A stretch of DNA of 64,000 nt from Peteryoungia rhizophila. GTDB lineage: Bacteria; Pseudomonadota; Alphaproteobacteria; Rhizobiales; Rhizobiaceae. The DNA lies in NCBI RefSeq assembly GCF_004912145.1, contig NZ_STGT01000002.1, positions 682,001-746,000 on the forward strand, given 5' to 3'. The notes beneath the pieces are model-generated. The model did no database searches, was not told where the DNA came from, and saw only the letters and a list, made by a program, of their open reading frames with translations. Positions 1-7,314 of this stretch are shown piece by piece; the stretch's first letter is position 1, and every line of letters starts with the position of its first letter. Made by a program: the position numbers and the translations under genes.

Positions 1-1
1 C

Positions 2-1027
2 GCAGGCATCGCTGGACTTTCGACCGAAGATGTCGCGACCTTCTCGCCGCTGGATGTCGCAGCCCTCAATTCCCGGGCTCTGGCCGCCATGTCGACCGAG
101 AACTTCGCTGCTCTCGACTCGACCCAGCTCGCCGGACTGACGACGGGCCAGGTTGCCGCAGTCACCACGGCTCAGATCGGGGTGCTGACTACGGCCGACA
201 TCGACGGTCTCGATACGCTGCAGGTCAGCGCATTGACCAGCGCCCAGGTTGCTGCCATGTCGACCGAGAACCTCGCTTCGTTCTCGACCGATCAGATCGC
301 CGCACTCGGAACACGGGTCTTTGCAAGCCTCAACTCCGACCAGGTGACGGCGCTGACGTCCGAGCAGATCGGCGTGCTCTCGAGCGGTCAGCTCGCAGCG
401 CTCAGCACGGCTGCCATCTCCGGCCTCGAAACCGAAGACATGGCAACCTTCACCTCGGCCGAACTTGCGCTTCTGAGCTCAAGGACGATCGCGGCACTGT
501 CGACCGACAACTTCGCCGAACTCACCTCGGTGCAGCTCACGGGGCTCACTTCGACCCAGATGGCCGCCCTGACGTCCGCTCAGGTTGGAAGCCTGACCTC
601 CGACCAGATCGACGGCCTGTCTACGGCTCAGATCTCAGCCCTGACATCGACACAGGCGCAGAGCCTCTCGACCGACGGCCTCGTGTCCTTCTCGACGGAT
701 CAGGTTGCAGCACTCGGCTCGCGAGTTGTGGGAGCTCTGTCCACTGACCAGCTGGTCGCCATGACCACGGACCAGATCGAGGCTCTGACCTCGACCCAGG
801 TCGCGGCGCTCAACTCGGCAGCAATCAGTGCCCTGGCGATTGAAGATCTGCTCGAGTTCTCGACCGAGGACATCGCAGCGATCAACACCGCAGCGATTGC
901 CGGTCTCTCCACCGACGACATCGGTGACCTGACCAGCGACCAGATCCTGGCCTTGACCACGGCCCAGATCCAGGCTTTCAACGACGACCAGGTAACAGCG
1001 ATCGTCGCCGCCTATCAGGCGATCTGA
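2..1027 (+). CDS. octapeptide-repeat protein, C-terminal part (5' end outside window)
   Basis: The reading frame is open from the first bases, so this is the last 341 residues of a longer protein of unknown function. It consists almost entirely of tandem 8-residue units with consensus L-[ST]-[ST]-x-[QED]-[IVL]-x-[AG]; about 41 units can be counted. Visible residues include no Cys, Trp, His or Lys and a single Pro. Arg occurs only in the octad after a Phe-starting octad, and acidic residues dominate. The composition suggests a secreted or surface solenoid, but no export signal is visible because the N-terminus is missing. The protein ends in a degenerate octad (IVAAYQAI) just before a strong terminator. 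I do not recognise a named family. Confidence 0.85.
   Translation, partial: AGIAGLSTEDVATFSPLDVAALNSRALAAMSTENFAALDSTQLAGLTTGQVAAVTTAQIGVLTTADIDGLDTLQVSALTSAQVAAMSTENLASFSTDQIAALGTRVFASLNSDQVTALTSEQIGVLSSGQLAALSTAAISGLETEDMATFTSAELALLSSRTIAALSTDNFAELTSVQLTGLTSTQMAALTSAQVGSLTSDQIDGLSTAQISALTSTQAQSLSTDGLVSFSTDQVAALGSRVVGALSTDQLVAMTTDQIEALTSTQVAALNSAAISALAIEDLLEFSTEDIAAINTAAIAGLSTDDIGDLTSDQILALTTAQIQAFNDDQVTAIVAAYQAI
41..1000 (+). repeat. 17-octad (408 bp) super-repeat inside the octapeptide gene
   Basis: Octads that begin with Phe instead of Leu start at 41, 281, 449, 689 and 857, giving alternating blocks of 10 and 7 octads. Full copies are 41-448 and 449-856, followed by a partial third copy from 857. 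Aligned units correspond across copies: MSTENFAA with LSTDNFAE, LTTADIDG with LTSDQIDG, and LGTRVFAS with LGSRVVGA. The structure is therefore hierarchical: an 8-residue unit inside a 136-residue unit. Confidence 0.85.
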
Positions 1028-1077
1028 GGCAGGGGCGCGATCCGCGCCTCAGCAAAGACTGGATACGGAAACAACGA

Positions 1078-1102
1078 CCCCGCCTTTCGAGGCGGGGTTT
1101 TT
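1078..1102 (+). terminator. rho-independent terminator of the octapeptide gene
   Basis: An 8-bp GC-rich stem (arms 1078-1085 and 1090-1097) closes on a TTCG tetraloop and is followed by five T residues. It lies 50 bp after the stop codon. Confidence 0.9.
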
Positions 1103-1299
1103 CGTTTCGAGGATGGAAGGGTTCAGCGGAGGCGCTTAAGGCCCCGGGGTGTTTGCATTGGTCGCCATGGGCAGGTGCAAGGGCGGCAGGCGGGTGCCAA
1201 ATTGCCGAAAGGCCGACTTACTGGAGCGATGCCGCAGTTACCGGCCGGAAGTGCAGCTACCGGGCTCTAGTTCTCGGGATGATTTCTTGATCTGGGAAA

Positions 1300-1376
1300 T
1301 GGCGCACCCGACAGGATTCGAACCTGTGACCTTTGGAATCGGAATCCAACACTCTATCCAGCTGAGCTACGGGTGC
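1300..1376 (-). tRNA. tRNA-Arg (anticodon CCG)
   Basis: The complement folds as a full cloverleaf with a 7-bp acceptor stem (GCACCCG with CGGGTGC). The D-arm carries AGCTGGATA, the anticodon stem is TTGGA/TCCAA with loop TTCCGAT giving anticodon CCG, and the T-arm has the TTCGAAT loop. CCA is encoded at the 3' end (1300-1302). It reads CGG arginine codons. Confidence 0.95.
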
Positions 1377-1411
1377 TTCCGACGGCGGATTGACTCGCCG
1401 TTCCAGAAGCG

Positions 1412-1440
1412 GTCATAGCGCAGTCGATTGGCGGCTTCAA
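1412..1440 (-). promoter_or_regulatory. candidate sigma-70 promoter for tRNA-Arg
   Basis: On the minus strand TTGAAG (1440-1435) and TATGAC (1417-1412) are separated by exactly 17 bp. The -10 element lies about 35 bp before the tRNA 5' end. The match is moderate. Confidence 0.4.
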
Positions 1441-1708
1441 TCGGAAAAAACATTTGCCTCGGATGGAATTCTGATGGCGTGGCGGGATCGGTGCGCTCGG
1501 ATGGCTGAAACGCGATCAGATCGGGGATTCGCAGGTTGGGATGGGGTTCAAAACCTGGGTAAACTGAGCGGCAAATGGTCACGAATTGGCATTTTACGGG
1601 AAGGTAAAGGCGGTTGCACCCTTGTGGCGAGGGCTTAAACGGTTAGTATCGCATATGTATCTTGGTTCGCGGGGGAAACAGCGGGCCGGTTGAGGGGCAC
1701 ATATAATA
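1441..1708. other. no gene seen
   Basis: Together with the tRNA leader this makes a gap of about 330 bp (1377-1708) between the tRNA and the MarR gene. Short open frames here have no Shine-Dalgarno sequence and no recognisable product. The part next to 1709 presumably holds the MarR promoter. Confidence 0.5.
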
Positions 1709-2188
1709 ATGGCAGGGGAAATGCCGGAACTTACGATGAATGAATTGATACCCAACCCGTCCGGGCTCGACTTCTCGATGATGGACGATGCCGTGGGATA
1801 TCGCTTGCGGCGAGCGCAACTCGCGGTGTTTCAGCATTTCAACGATGCTTTTTCTTCCAAGGGACTGCGGCCGACCGATTTTGCCACACTTCTTTTGCTC
1901 ACCAACAATCAGGGTGCCAAGCAGAGCGAAGTGGCCGAGGCGCTCGGTATCCAGCGGGCGAATTTCGTCGCGATCGTCGACGGGCTCGAGAGCAAGGGGT
2001 TCATCGAACGCCGGAAGTCCGAGACCGATCGCCGCGTGCAGTCGCTGCACATGACGCCGGCGGGAGAAGCCTATCTCGAAGAGCTGATGCCGATCTGGAT
2101 CGATCACGAACGATGGGTCCTGACACAACTCGGCGGCGTTGCGGAACGGGATACGGTCAACAAGCTCCTTCGGCGGCTCTACGACTGA
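1709..2188 (+). CDS. MarR family transcriptional regulator
   Basis: A 159-residue winged-helix regulator of typical MarR length. The DNA-binding part lies around residues 65-110: a helix-turn-helix with QSEVAEALGIQRANFVAIVD, then the wing ERRKSETDRRVQSLHMTPAG with the DxR signature of the family. Helices before and after would form the dimer interface. MarR proteins usually repress a neighbour or themselves and respond to small phenolic ligands; the target cannot be told here. The start is uncertain: in-frame ATGs at 1721 and 1736 are possible, and the GAGGGG before 1709 is 11 bases away. It converges on the J-domain gene with 3 bp between stop codons. Confidence 0.85.
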   Translation: MAGEMPELTMNELIPNPSGLDFSMMDDAVGYRLRRAQLAVFQHFNDAFSSKGLRPTDFATLLLLTNNQGAKQSEVAEALGIQRANFVAIVDGLESKGFIERRKSETDRRVQSLHMTPAGEAYLEELMPIWIDHERWVLTQLGGVAERDTVNKLLRRLYD

Positions 2189-2191
2189 TTC

Positions 2192-2668
2192 CTAGCGGCC
2201 CTGAGGCGGATCGCAGCGGCTGAGCGCATCGTCGATCAGCCTGTTTGCGGTCTTCATGCGCAGTGTCGCTTCTTCGCGGAATTCTGCAGGTATCCGGTCT
2301 GGATGGTTGTCTCGCGCGAAGGCGCGCCGGCGTTCCTGAAGACGTTCGCGATCATCGCTCGGATCGAGGCCGAGATCGGCTGCGACTTCGTCCGATGACA
2401 GGCGATCGATCCATGCGGGCGGTTCTGGCGGGGCAGGAGCTGCAGGCGGCTCCGGCTCGCGTTCTTCGGGCATGAGGAAGAGATAGGCGTCGAGGCGCTG
2501 ATCCGTGCCGGGATCGGCTGGTGCGGAAGGTGCTGCCGGCGCCACCGGAACGAAGCTCGAAGCCAGCCCGTTGATGCGGAAGGCCGTCTCTTCCGTCGGA
2601 ACCTCGTCTTCCGCCTCCTTGTCGAGCCTGTCGACGACCGACTGGAAGAGAGACTTTCCGAACAGCAT
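2192..2668 (-). CDS. J-domain (DnaJ-like) protein
   Basis: 158 residues. The C-terminal 75 residues form a J-domain with the diagnostic HPD tripeptide at 122-124, preceded by a basic helix II (ERRRAFARDN). The first 85 residues are rich in Pro, Ala and Glu and look disordered. There is no zinc-finger or C-terminal DnaJ substrate domain, so this is a class III type co-chaperone that would stimulate an Hsp70 ATPase toward an unknown client. A GAGG lies 5 bases before the ATG. It sits downstream of, and on the same strand as, the transglutaminase operon, but 106 bp separate them. Confidence 0.8.
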   Translation of the reverse strand: MLFGKSLFQSVVDRLDKEAEDEVPTEETAFRINGLASSFVPVAPAAPSAPADPGTDQRLDAYLFLMPEEREPEPPAAPAPPEPPAWIDRLSSDEVAADLGLDPSDDRERLQERRRAFARDNHPDRIPAEFREEATLRMKTANRLIDDALSRCDPPQGR

Positions 2669-2774
2669 CTATGCCTCGACCTCTGCTGCGGCCCGGCCGC
2701 GCCTGTTGCCGACATCACCATGCCGACGTGGTGCGGAGCTTGCGCCGCGCATCCGATCATGGATCAAGGCGCGA

Positions 2775-3596
2775 TCAGCTTTGCGTCTGGCTCTGACCCT
2801 GGCTGGGTTCGACGACGAGTTTCACCGTCAGGTCTTCGCCGGCGATCCCGATCCGCATGCCGGACACAGGCGCCGCATCGGCGTAGCTGAGCCCGGTTGC
2901 GATCCGGACGTAGCGGGCGTCCGGGCAATGGTTGTTGGCGGCGTCGAAGCCGACCCAGCCGAGGCCCGGCAGATTGACCTCGGCCCAGGCATGGGTCGCG
3001 ACCTGTTCGGCACGATCGTCCATCAGCAGGTAGCCCGAGACGTAGCGGGCTGGGAGCCCCATGGTCCGCGCGGCGGCGAGGAAGGCATGAGCGTGGTCCT
3101 GGCAGACGCCGCTGCCGGCTTCGAGCGCCTGTTCGGCAGTGGTTTCCGTGCCGGTCGTGCCCGGCACGTAGGCAATCGCGGCATTCAATTTGCCCATGAG
3201 GTCGTGCATCTTGGCCAGTTCGTTGTCGCCGGTCAGGCTGCGCACGAGCTCGCGGGTCAGCTTGCCCGGTTTGGTATGCGGCGTCTCGCGCAGGTAAAGC
3301 CAGAGCGGTACACAGCCCTGATGCGGACCGAAGACGCCGGAGCGATCCTCCGTTTCGACCTCGCCGGAGGCGACGATGTGGACGCTGCTGCTGTCTCCCT
3401 CGGTCGAGACGAGATGCGTGTGGTTGCCGAACTGGTCGTTGAATCCGGCTTCCACATTCGCGCCGTCGACCGCGATGTCCCAGGACAGTATCTTCTGTCC
3501 CGGACTGTCCAGTGGCCATAGGCGCAGACGCTGCAGCGAATATTGCACCGGGTCGTCGTAGCGATACTCGGTGGTGTGGGTGATGCGCAGTCGCAT
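2775..3596 (-). CDS. transglutaminase-like cysteine peptidase-fold protein
   Basis: 273 residues with the bacterial transglutaminase-like layout. An N-terminal beta domain (about 1-110, starting RITHTTEYRYDDPV) is followed by a papain-like core with catalytic Cys165 (GSGVCQDHAH), His202 (THAWAEV) and Asp218 (GFDAAN). Proteins of this type hydrolyse or transfer amide bonds, but the substrate of this subfamily is not known. It is the third gene of an operon with the circularly permuted ATP-grasp and alpha-E genes, 14 bp after the alpha-E stop. This three-gene set recurs in proteobacteria and has been predicted to make and process a peptide or peptide tag. No signal peptide is visible. Confidence 0.85.
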   Translation of the reverse strand: MRLRITHTTEYRYDDPVQYSLQRLRLWPLDSPGQKILSWDIAVDGANVEAGFNDQFGNHTHLVSTEGDSSSVHIVASGEVETEDRSGVFGPHQGCVPLWLYLRETPHTKPGKLTRELVRSLTGDNELAKMHDLMGKLNAAIAYVPGTTGTETTAEQALEAGSGVCQDHAHAFLAAARTMGLPARYVSGYLLMDDRAEQVATHAWAEVNLPGLGWVGFDAANNHCPDARYVRIATGLSYADAAPVSGMRIGIAGEDLTVKLVVEPSQGQSQTQS

Positions 3597-3610
3597 GGGA
3601 TCATTCCTGC

Positions 3611-4558
3611 TCAGCTATAGAACCGGTAACCCTCGGTGATCTCATTGCCCAGCTTGTTGTTGCTGGCGATGAAACCGTCGAGGAATTCGTGCAGTCCCTG
3701 GTCCATGATGGTGCCGATCGTCGTCGACTTCAGCGTGGTCACGACGTTGTCCGCCGTTTCATGCGCCGGCAGCCGGTGTGCATAGTCCCGTGCCAGATAA
3801 CCGAGGTTGGAGGTGATCTTCTCGTAGCAATAGGCGAGCGAGCGGGGCATCTGGCCGTTCAAGATCAGGAAGTCGGCGATGTTAGCGGCCTTGTATTCCC
3901 CGTCATAGACCCAGCGATAGGAACGGTGGGCCGACACCGAGCGCAGGATCGATTCCCACTGCATGTTGTCGAGCGAGGAGCCGACCTGGGTGATGGCCGG
4001 CAAGAGCACGTAATATTTGACGTCAAGGATACGGCTCGTGTTGTCGGCACGCTCGATGAAGGTGCCGATGCGGGCGAAGTTGTAGATCTCGTTCCTCAGC
4101 ATCGAGCCGTGAAAGGCGCCGCGAATGAGGCCGGCACGGCGTTTCACCGTGTCGATCACCTCGGGCAGGTCGGCCGATTTCAGTTTGCGGGCGAGTACCT
4201 GCTTGAGCTCGATCCAGCATTCGTTGGTCGCTTCCCAGGTCTCCCGGGTGAGGGCCGTGCGTACCATACGGGCATTGTTGCGCCCGGCGTCGATGCAGGA
4301 GATTACGCTCGATGGATTGGCCGGATCACGCAGCATGAAGTCGATGGCGTCAGAGGCGGTGACCTTGTCATGCCGTTCGGCAAAAAGCGGGCGCACGTCG
4401 GCGCTTTTCAACACGGCGTCCCAGTCTTCGTCCGAGGCGCCCGAGCGGGTGAGCGACATTCTCAAGCCCGCATCGACGAGACGGGCAATGTTTTCGGCCC
4501 TTTCGATGTAGCGGAACATCCAAAAGAGGCCGTTGGCGGTTCTTCCGAGCATGACCAT
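3611..4558 (-). CDS. alpha-E domain-containing protein (DUF403)
   Basis: 315 residues, essentially all alpha-helical, beginning MVMLGRTANGLFWMFRYIERAEN in the manner of the alpha-E family (only short motifs quoted; the family start is MLGRTA..W..RY.ERAEN). Conserved charged patches include ERADN around residue 165 and an HR pair near 205. The biochemical role is unknown; the family is almost always encoded beside a circularly permuted ATP-grasp enzyme and a transglutaminase, as here. Its ATG follows the ATP-grasp stop by a single base, so translation is probably coupled. An in-frame ATG two codons downstream is an alternative start. Confidence 0.85.
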   Translation of the reverse strand: MVMLGRTANGLFWMFRYIERAENIARLVDAGLRMSLTRSGASDEDWDAVLKSADVRPLFAERHDKVTASDAIDFMLRDPANPSSVISCIDAGRNNARMVRTALTRETWEATNECWIELKQVLARKLKSADLPEVIDTVKRRAGLIRGAFHGSMLRNEIYNFARIGTFIERADNTSRILDVKYYVLLPAITQVGSSLDNMQWESILRSVSAHRSYRWVYDGEYKAANIADFLILNGQMPRSLAYCYEKITSNLGYLARDYAHRLPAHETADNVVTTLKSTTIGTIMDQGLHEFLDGFIASNNKLGNEITEGYRFYS

Positions 4559-4559
4559 G

Positions 4560-5978
4560 TCAGTCCTCCAATACCCAGGTGTCCTTGGTGCCGCCGCCCT
4601 GGCTGGAATTGACCACGAGCGAGCCCTGCTTCAGGGCCACGCGGGTCAGACCGCCGGGAATGATCTGCACCTTGTCGGAGACGAGGACATAAGGACGAAG
4701 GTCGACATGCCGTGGTGCGATGCCCTTGTTGACGAGGATCGGTACCGTGGAGAGCGACAGGGTCGGCTGGGCGATGTAGTTGGACGGCCGCGCCTTCAGC
4801 TTTTCGGCGAACTCGGTGCGCTCCTTCTTGGATGCCGTCGGGCCGACCAGCATGCCATAGCCGCCGGAGCCGTGAACTTCCTTGACGACGAGCTCTTCGA
4901 GATGCTCGAGCACGTATTTCAGGCTGTCGGCTTCCGAGCAGCGCCATGTCGGCACGTTCTCGAGCAGCGCCTTGCGGCCGGTGTAGAATTCGACGATCTC
5001 CGGCATGTAGGAATAGATAGCCTTGTCGTCACAGATGCCTGTGCCGGGTGCATTGGCGATAGTGATGTTGCCGGCGCGGTAGACATCCATGATGCCGGGA
5101 ATGCCGAGTGCCGAGTCGGGCCTGAAGGTGAGGGGATCGAGGAAGTCGTCGTCGACGCGGCGGTAGAGCACGTCGATGGCCTCATAGCCGCGGGTGGTGC
5201 GCATCTTCACCTTGCCGTCGATGACACGCAGGTCCGAGCCTTCGACCAATTCGACGCCCATCATGTCGGCGAGGAAGGAGTGTTCGTAATAGGCGGAATT
5301 GTAGATGCCGGGGGTCAAGACCGCGACGCGCGGCTTGCCCTTGCAGCCGGGCGGGGCAAGCGAGGCCAGCGACTGGCGCAGGAGATAGGGGTAATCCTCG
5401 ACGCGCTGGACCTTGTTGAGCTGGAAGAGCTCCGGGAACATCTGCATCATGGTTTCCCGGTTCTCCAGCATGTAGGAGACGCCGGAGGGCGTGCGGGCAT
5501 TGTCTTCGAGAACGTAGAACTGGTCTTCGCCAGTGCGCACGATATCGGTGCCGACGATGTGTGTGTAGACGCCACCCGGTGGGCGGAAGCCGATCATCTC
5601 AGGCAGAAAAGTAACGTTCTTCTCGATCAGTTGGCGCGGAATGCGGCCGGCCTTGATGATCTCCTGCTTGTGGTAGATGTCGTCGAGGAAAGCATTGAGG
5701 GCCAGAACGCGCTGTTCGATGCCCTGGGCGAGCTTGCGCCATTCGCGGCCGGAAATGATGCGCGGGATGATGTCGAAGGGGATGAGCTTCTCGGAGGAAT
5801 CCTCATGGCCGTAGACGGCGAAGGTAATCCCGGTCTTGCGGAATATGTTTTCAGCATCTCTCGACTTGGCCAGAAGCCGTGCCGGATCCTGGCTGGAATA
5901 CCAATTGAAATAGTCCTGGTAAGGTCCGCGCGGATCGTTGTCCGCAGTGATCATTTCATCGAATGCCAATGGCGCCAT
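4560..5978 (-). CDS. circularly permuted type 2 ATP-grasp protein
   Basis: 472 residues, the usual size for the circularly permuted ATP-grasp family (DUF404/DUF407). Visible signatures are the N-terminal WYSSQDPARLL region, FYVLEDNARTPSGVSYM near residue 160, and the glycine-rich KEVHGSGGYGMLVGP segment near 380 that belongs to the nucleotide-binding loop. ATP-grasp enzymes join a carboxylate to an amine through an acyl-phosphate, so peptide or amide ligation is the expected chemistry; the substrate is unknown. It is the first gene of the operon with alpha-E and transglutaminase. An ATG eight codons downstream is also possible as the start. Confidence 0.88.
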   Translation of the reverse strand: MAPLAFDEMITADNDPRGPYQDYFNWYSSQDPARLLAKSRDAENIFRKTGITFAVYGHEDSSEKLIPFDIIPRIISGREWRKLAQGIEQRVLALNAFLDDIYHKQEIIKAGRIPRQLIEKNVTFLPEMIGFRPPGGVYTHIVGTDIVRTGEDQFYVLEDNARTPSGVSYMLENRETMMQMFPELFQLNKVQRVEDYPYLLRQSLASLAPPGCKGKPRVAVLTPGIYNSAYYEHSFLADMMGVELVEGSDLRVIDGKVKMRTTRGYEAIDVLYRRVDDDFLDPLTFRPDSALGIPGIMDVYRAGNITIANAPGTGICDDKAIYSYMPEIVEFYTGRKALLENVPTWRCSEADSLKYVLEHLEELVVKEVHGSGGYGMLVGPTASKKERTEFAEKLKARPSNYIAQPTLSLSTVPILVNKGIAPRHVDLRPYVLVSDKVQIIPGGLTRVALKQGSLVVNSSQGGGTKDTWVLED

Positions 5979-6349
5979 CCCCTTTTTTTGTCATTTGAAT
6001 ACAACCATTTTGCCAATGCAAGCTGGTTCACGGGCCGACCTTCCAGATTCGACCGCCAGAGTTTGTGGTCGAAAAGCGGGCATTCGCGTAAAAACTGTGC
6101 GGTATCTGCTCATATCCGGCGATCGTCACGCTCTACTCCTGCGTGATTTTGCATATTGTAAAATTCCCAGGGTCCGGGATGGATCCATCAGATGAAAATT
6201 TAGGCAATTTTTCTCGAATATTTCTTCGTTCGGCTTGAGTGGAATTCACTCTTGCCTGCAGGAAAACTCTTTTGACCGCGTGGCGGTGTCGCAGTATCGA
6301 AGCGCACCGCCGGCGGCATGCGTTCCGGTGCAGGAAAGACACCGATACC
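5979..6349. other. divergent intergenic region, no gene seen
   Basis: This 371-bp gap separates the leftward ATP-grasp operon from the rightward EamA gene and must hold both promoters. I could not pick out a convincing -35/-10 pair. Open frames crossing it lack a ribosome binding site and resemble nothing known. Confidence 0.5.
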
Positions 6350-7246
6350 ATGACCCTCGCCCGCCTTGCGCCCGTTCTCTTCGTTCTTCTCTGGTCGACC
6401 GGCTGGGTGTCCGCCAAATATGCGACCTTCTTCGCAGATCCGCTGACCTTCCTCGTCATCCGCTACGGCACAGCGGTCGTGCTGTTCTACGTCGTCTGTC
6501 GGCTCGGCGGCGTCTCTTGGCCGCGGGATCGGGCCGGCTGGGTGCATGCGATCGTGTCCGGCATGTTCCTGCACGGGCTCTATCTCGGCATGGTCTGGTG
6601 GGCGATCGGGCAGGGGGTGCCTGCGGCGCTCTCCGGTATCATTGCTGGCCTGCAGCCGCTGATGACAGGGATCGCTGCCGCCTATCTCGTGGGGGAGAAC
6701 CTGAACGGCGGCCAACGGGTCGGGCTCGTTATCGGCTTTCTGGGCGTCGCGATCGCCGTGCTGCCCAAGGTTCTGGTGATCGACGCATCGTCAATCCCGG
6801 CCTACGCGGTCGCCGTGAATGTGCTGGCCATGGCCTGCGTCACGGCGGGCACGATCTATCAGAAGCGTTTGGTGAAGGACGGTGATCTGCGGTCGGTTGC
6901 GACGCTGCAATATGTCGGCGCACTGATCGTCACCGTTCCAGCCGCCCTGATACTTGAGGATCTCAATGTCAACTGGAGCCTCGGCTTCTTCGCAACGCTC
7001 GCCTGGTCGGTGATCGGGATATCCATGGGAGCGATTGCGCTCCTGCTCTATCTCATCCGTCGCGGGGATGTGTCGAAGGCGGCGTCGCTGATCTATCTCG
7101 TTCCGCCACTCGCAGCGCTCGAAGCGGCGATTGCCTTTGGCGAAGAACTGACCGTTCCGATGATGATCGGCACCTGCGTGGTCATGGTCGGGGTCTATCT
7201 GATCAACCGAAAAAGCGCGGTCGAGCCGATCATCGTCAAAGACTGA
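6350..7246 (+). CDS. EamA/DMT family transporter
   Basis: 298 residues with about ten hydrophobic helices arranged as two EamA repeats, the drug/metabolite transporter layout. The first helix contains APVLFVLLWSTGW, and the second repeat ends with LIYLVPPLAALEA, the conserved end of an EamA unit. Such proteins sit in the inner membrane and export amino acids or metabolites; the substrate is not predictable. The frame stays open upstream, but the ATG at 6350 has AGGAAAG about 10 bases ahead and starts the protein where family members start. It converges on the RNA helicase gene, sharing a terminator. Confidence 0.85.
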   Translation: MTLARLAPVLFVLLWSTGWVSAKYATFFADPLTFLVIRYGTAVVLFYVVCRLGGVSWPRDRAGWVHAIVSGMFLHGLYLGMVWWAIGQGVPAALSGIIAGLQPLMTGIAAAYLVGENLNGGQRVGLVIGFLGVAIAVLPKVLVIDASSIPAYAVAVNVLAMACVTAGTIYQKRLVKDGDLRSVATLQYVGALIVTVPAALILEDLNVNWSLGFFATLAWSVIGISMGAIALLLYLIRRGDVSKAASLIYLVPPLAALEAAIAFGEELTVPMMIGTCVVMVGVYLINRKSAVEPIIVKD

Positions 7247-7258
7247 CCATACGAAAAA

Positions 7259-7285
7259 TGGCGCGGTGGGGACCGCGCCATTTTT
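7259..7285. terminator. bidirectional terminator between the EamA and helicase genes
   Basis: An inverted repeat TGGCGCGG/CCGCGCCA (7259-7266 and 7273-7280) is flanked by A5 on the left and T5 on the right, so it can work for both converging genes. Confidence 0.9.
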
Positions 7286-7314
7286 ACTATCAAGGTTTTG
7301 CGCGGGCGCGAAAC

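Noticed and set aside
700..981. Minus-strand open frame inside the octapeptide repeats
   Set aside because: It arises from the repeat composition read backwards.
41..1000. CRISPR-like or minisatellite array
   Set aside because: The periodicity follows codons (24 and 408 bp) with synonymous drift and no unique spacers; it is a protein repeat.
1149..1418. Open frame running across tRNA-Arg
   Set aside because: Contains the complement of the whole tRNA; the peptide segment GFEPVTFG is a well-known tRNA artefact.
4533..6146. 537-codon plus-strand frame over the ATP-grasp gene
   Set aside because: Shadow of the coding strand; ATP-grasp motifs are on the minus strand.
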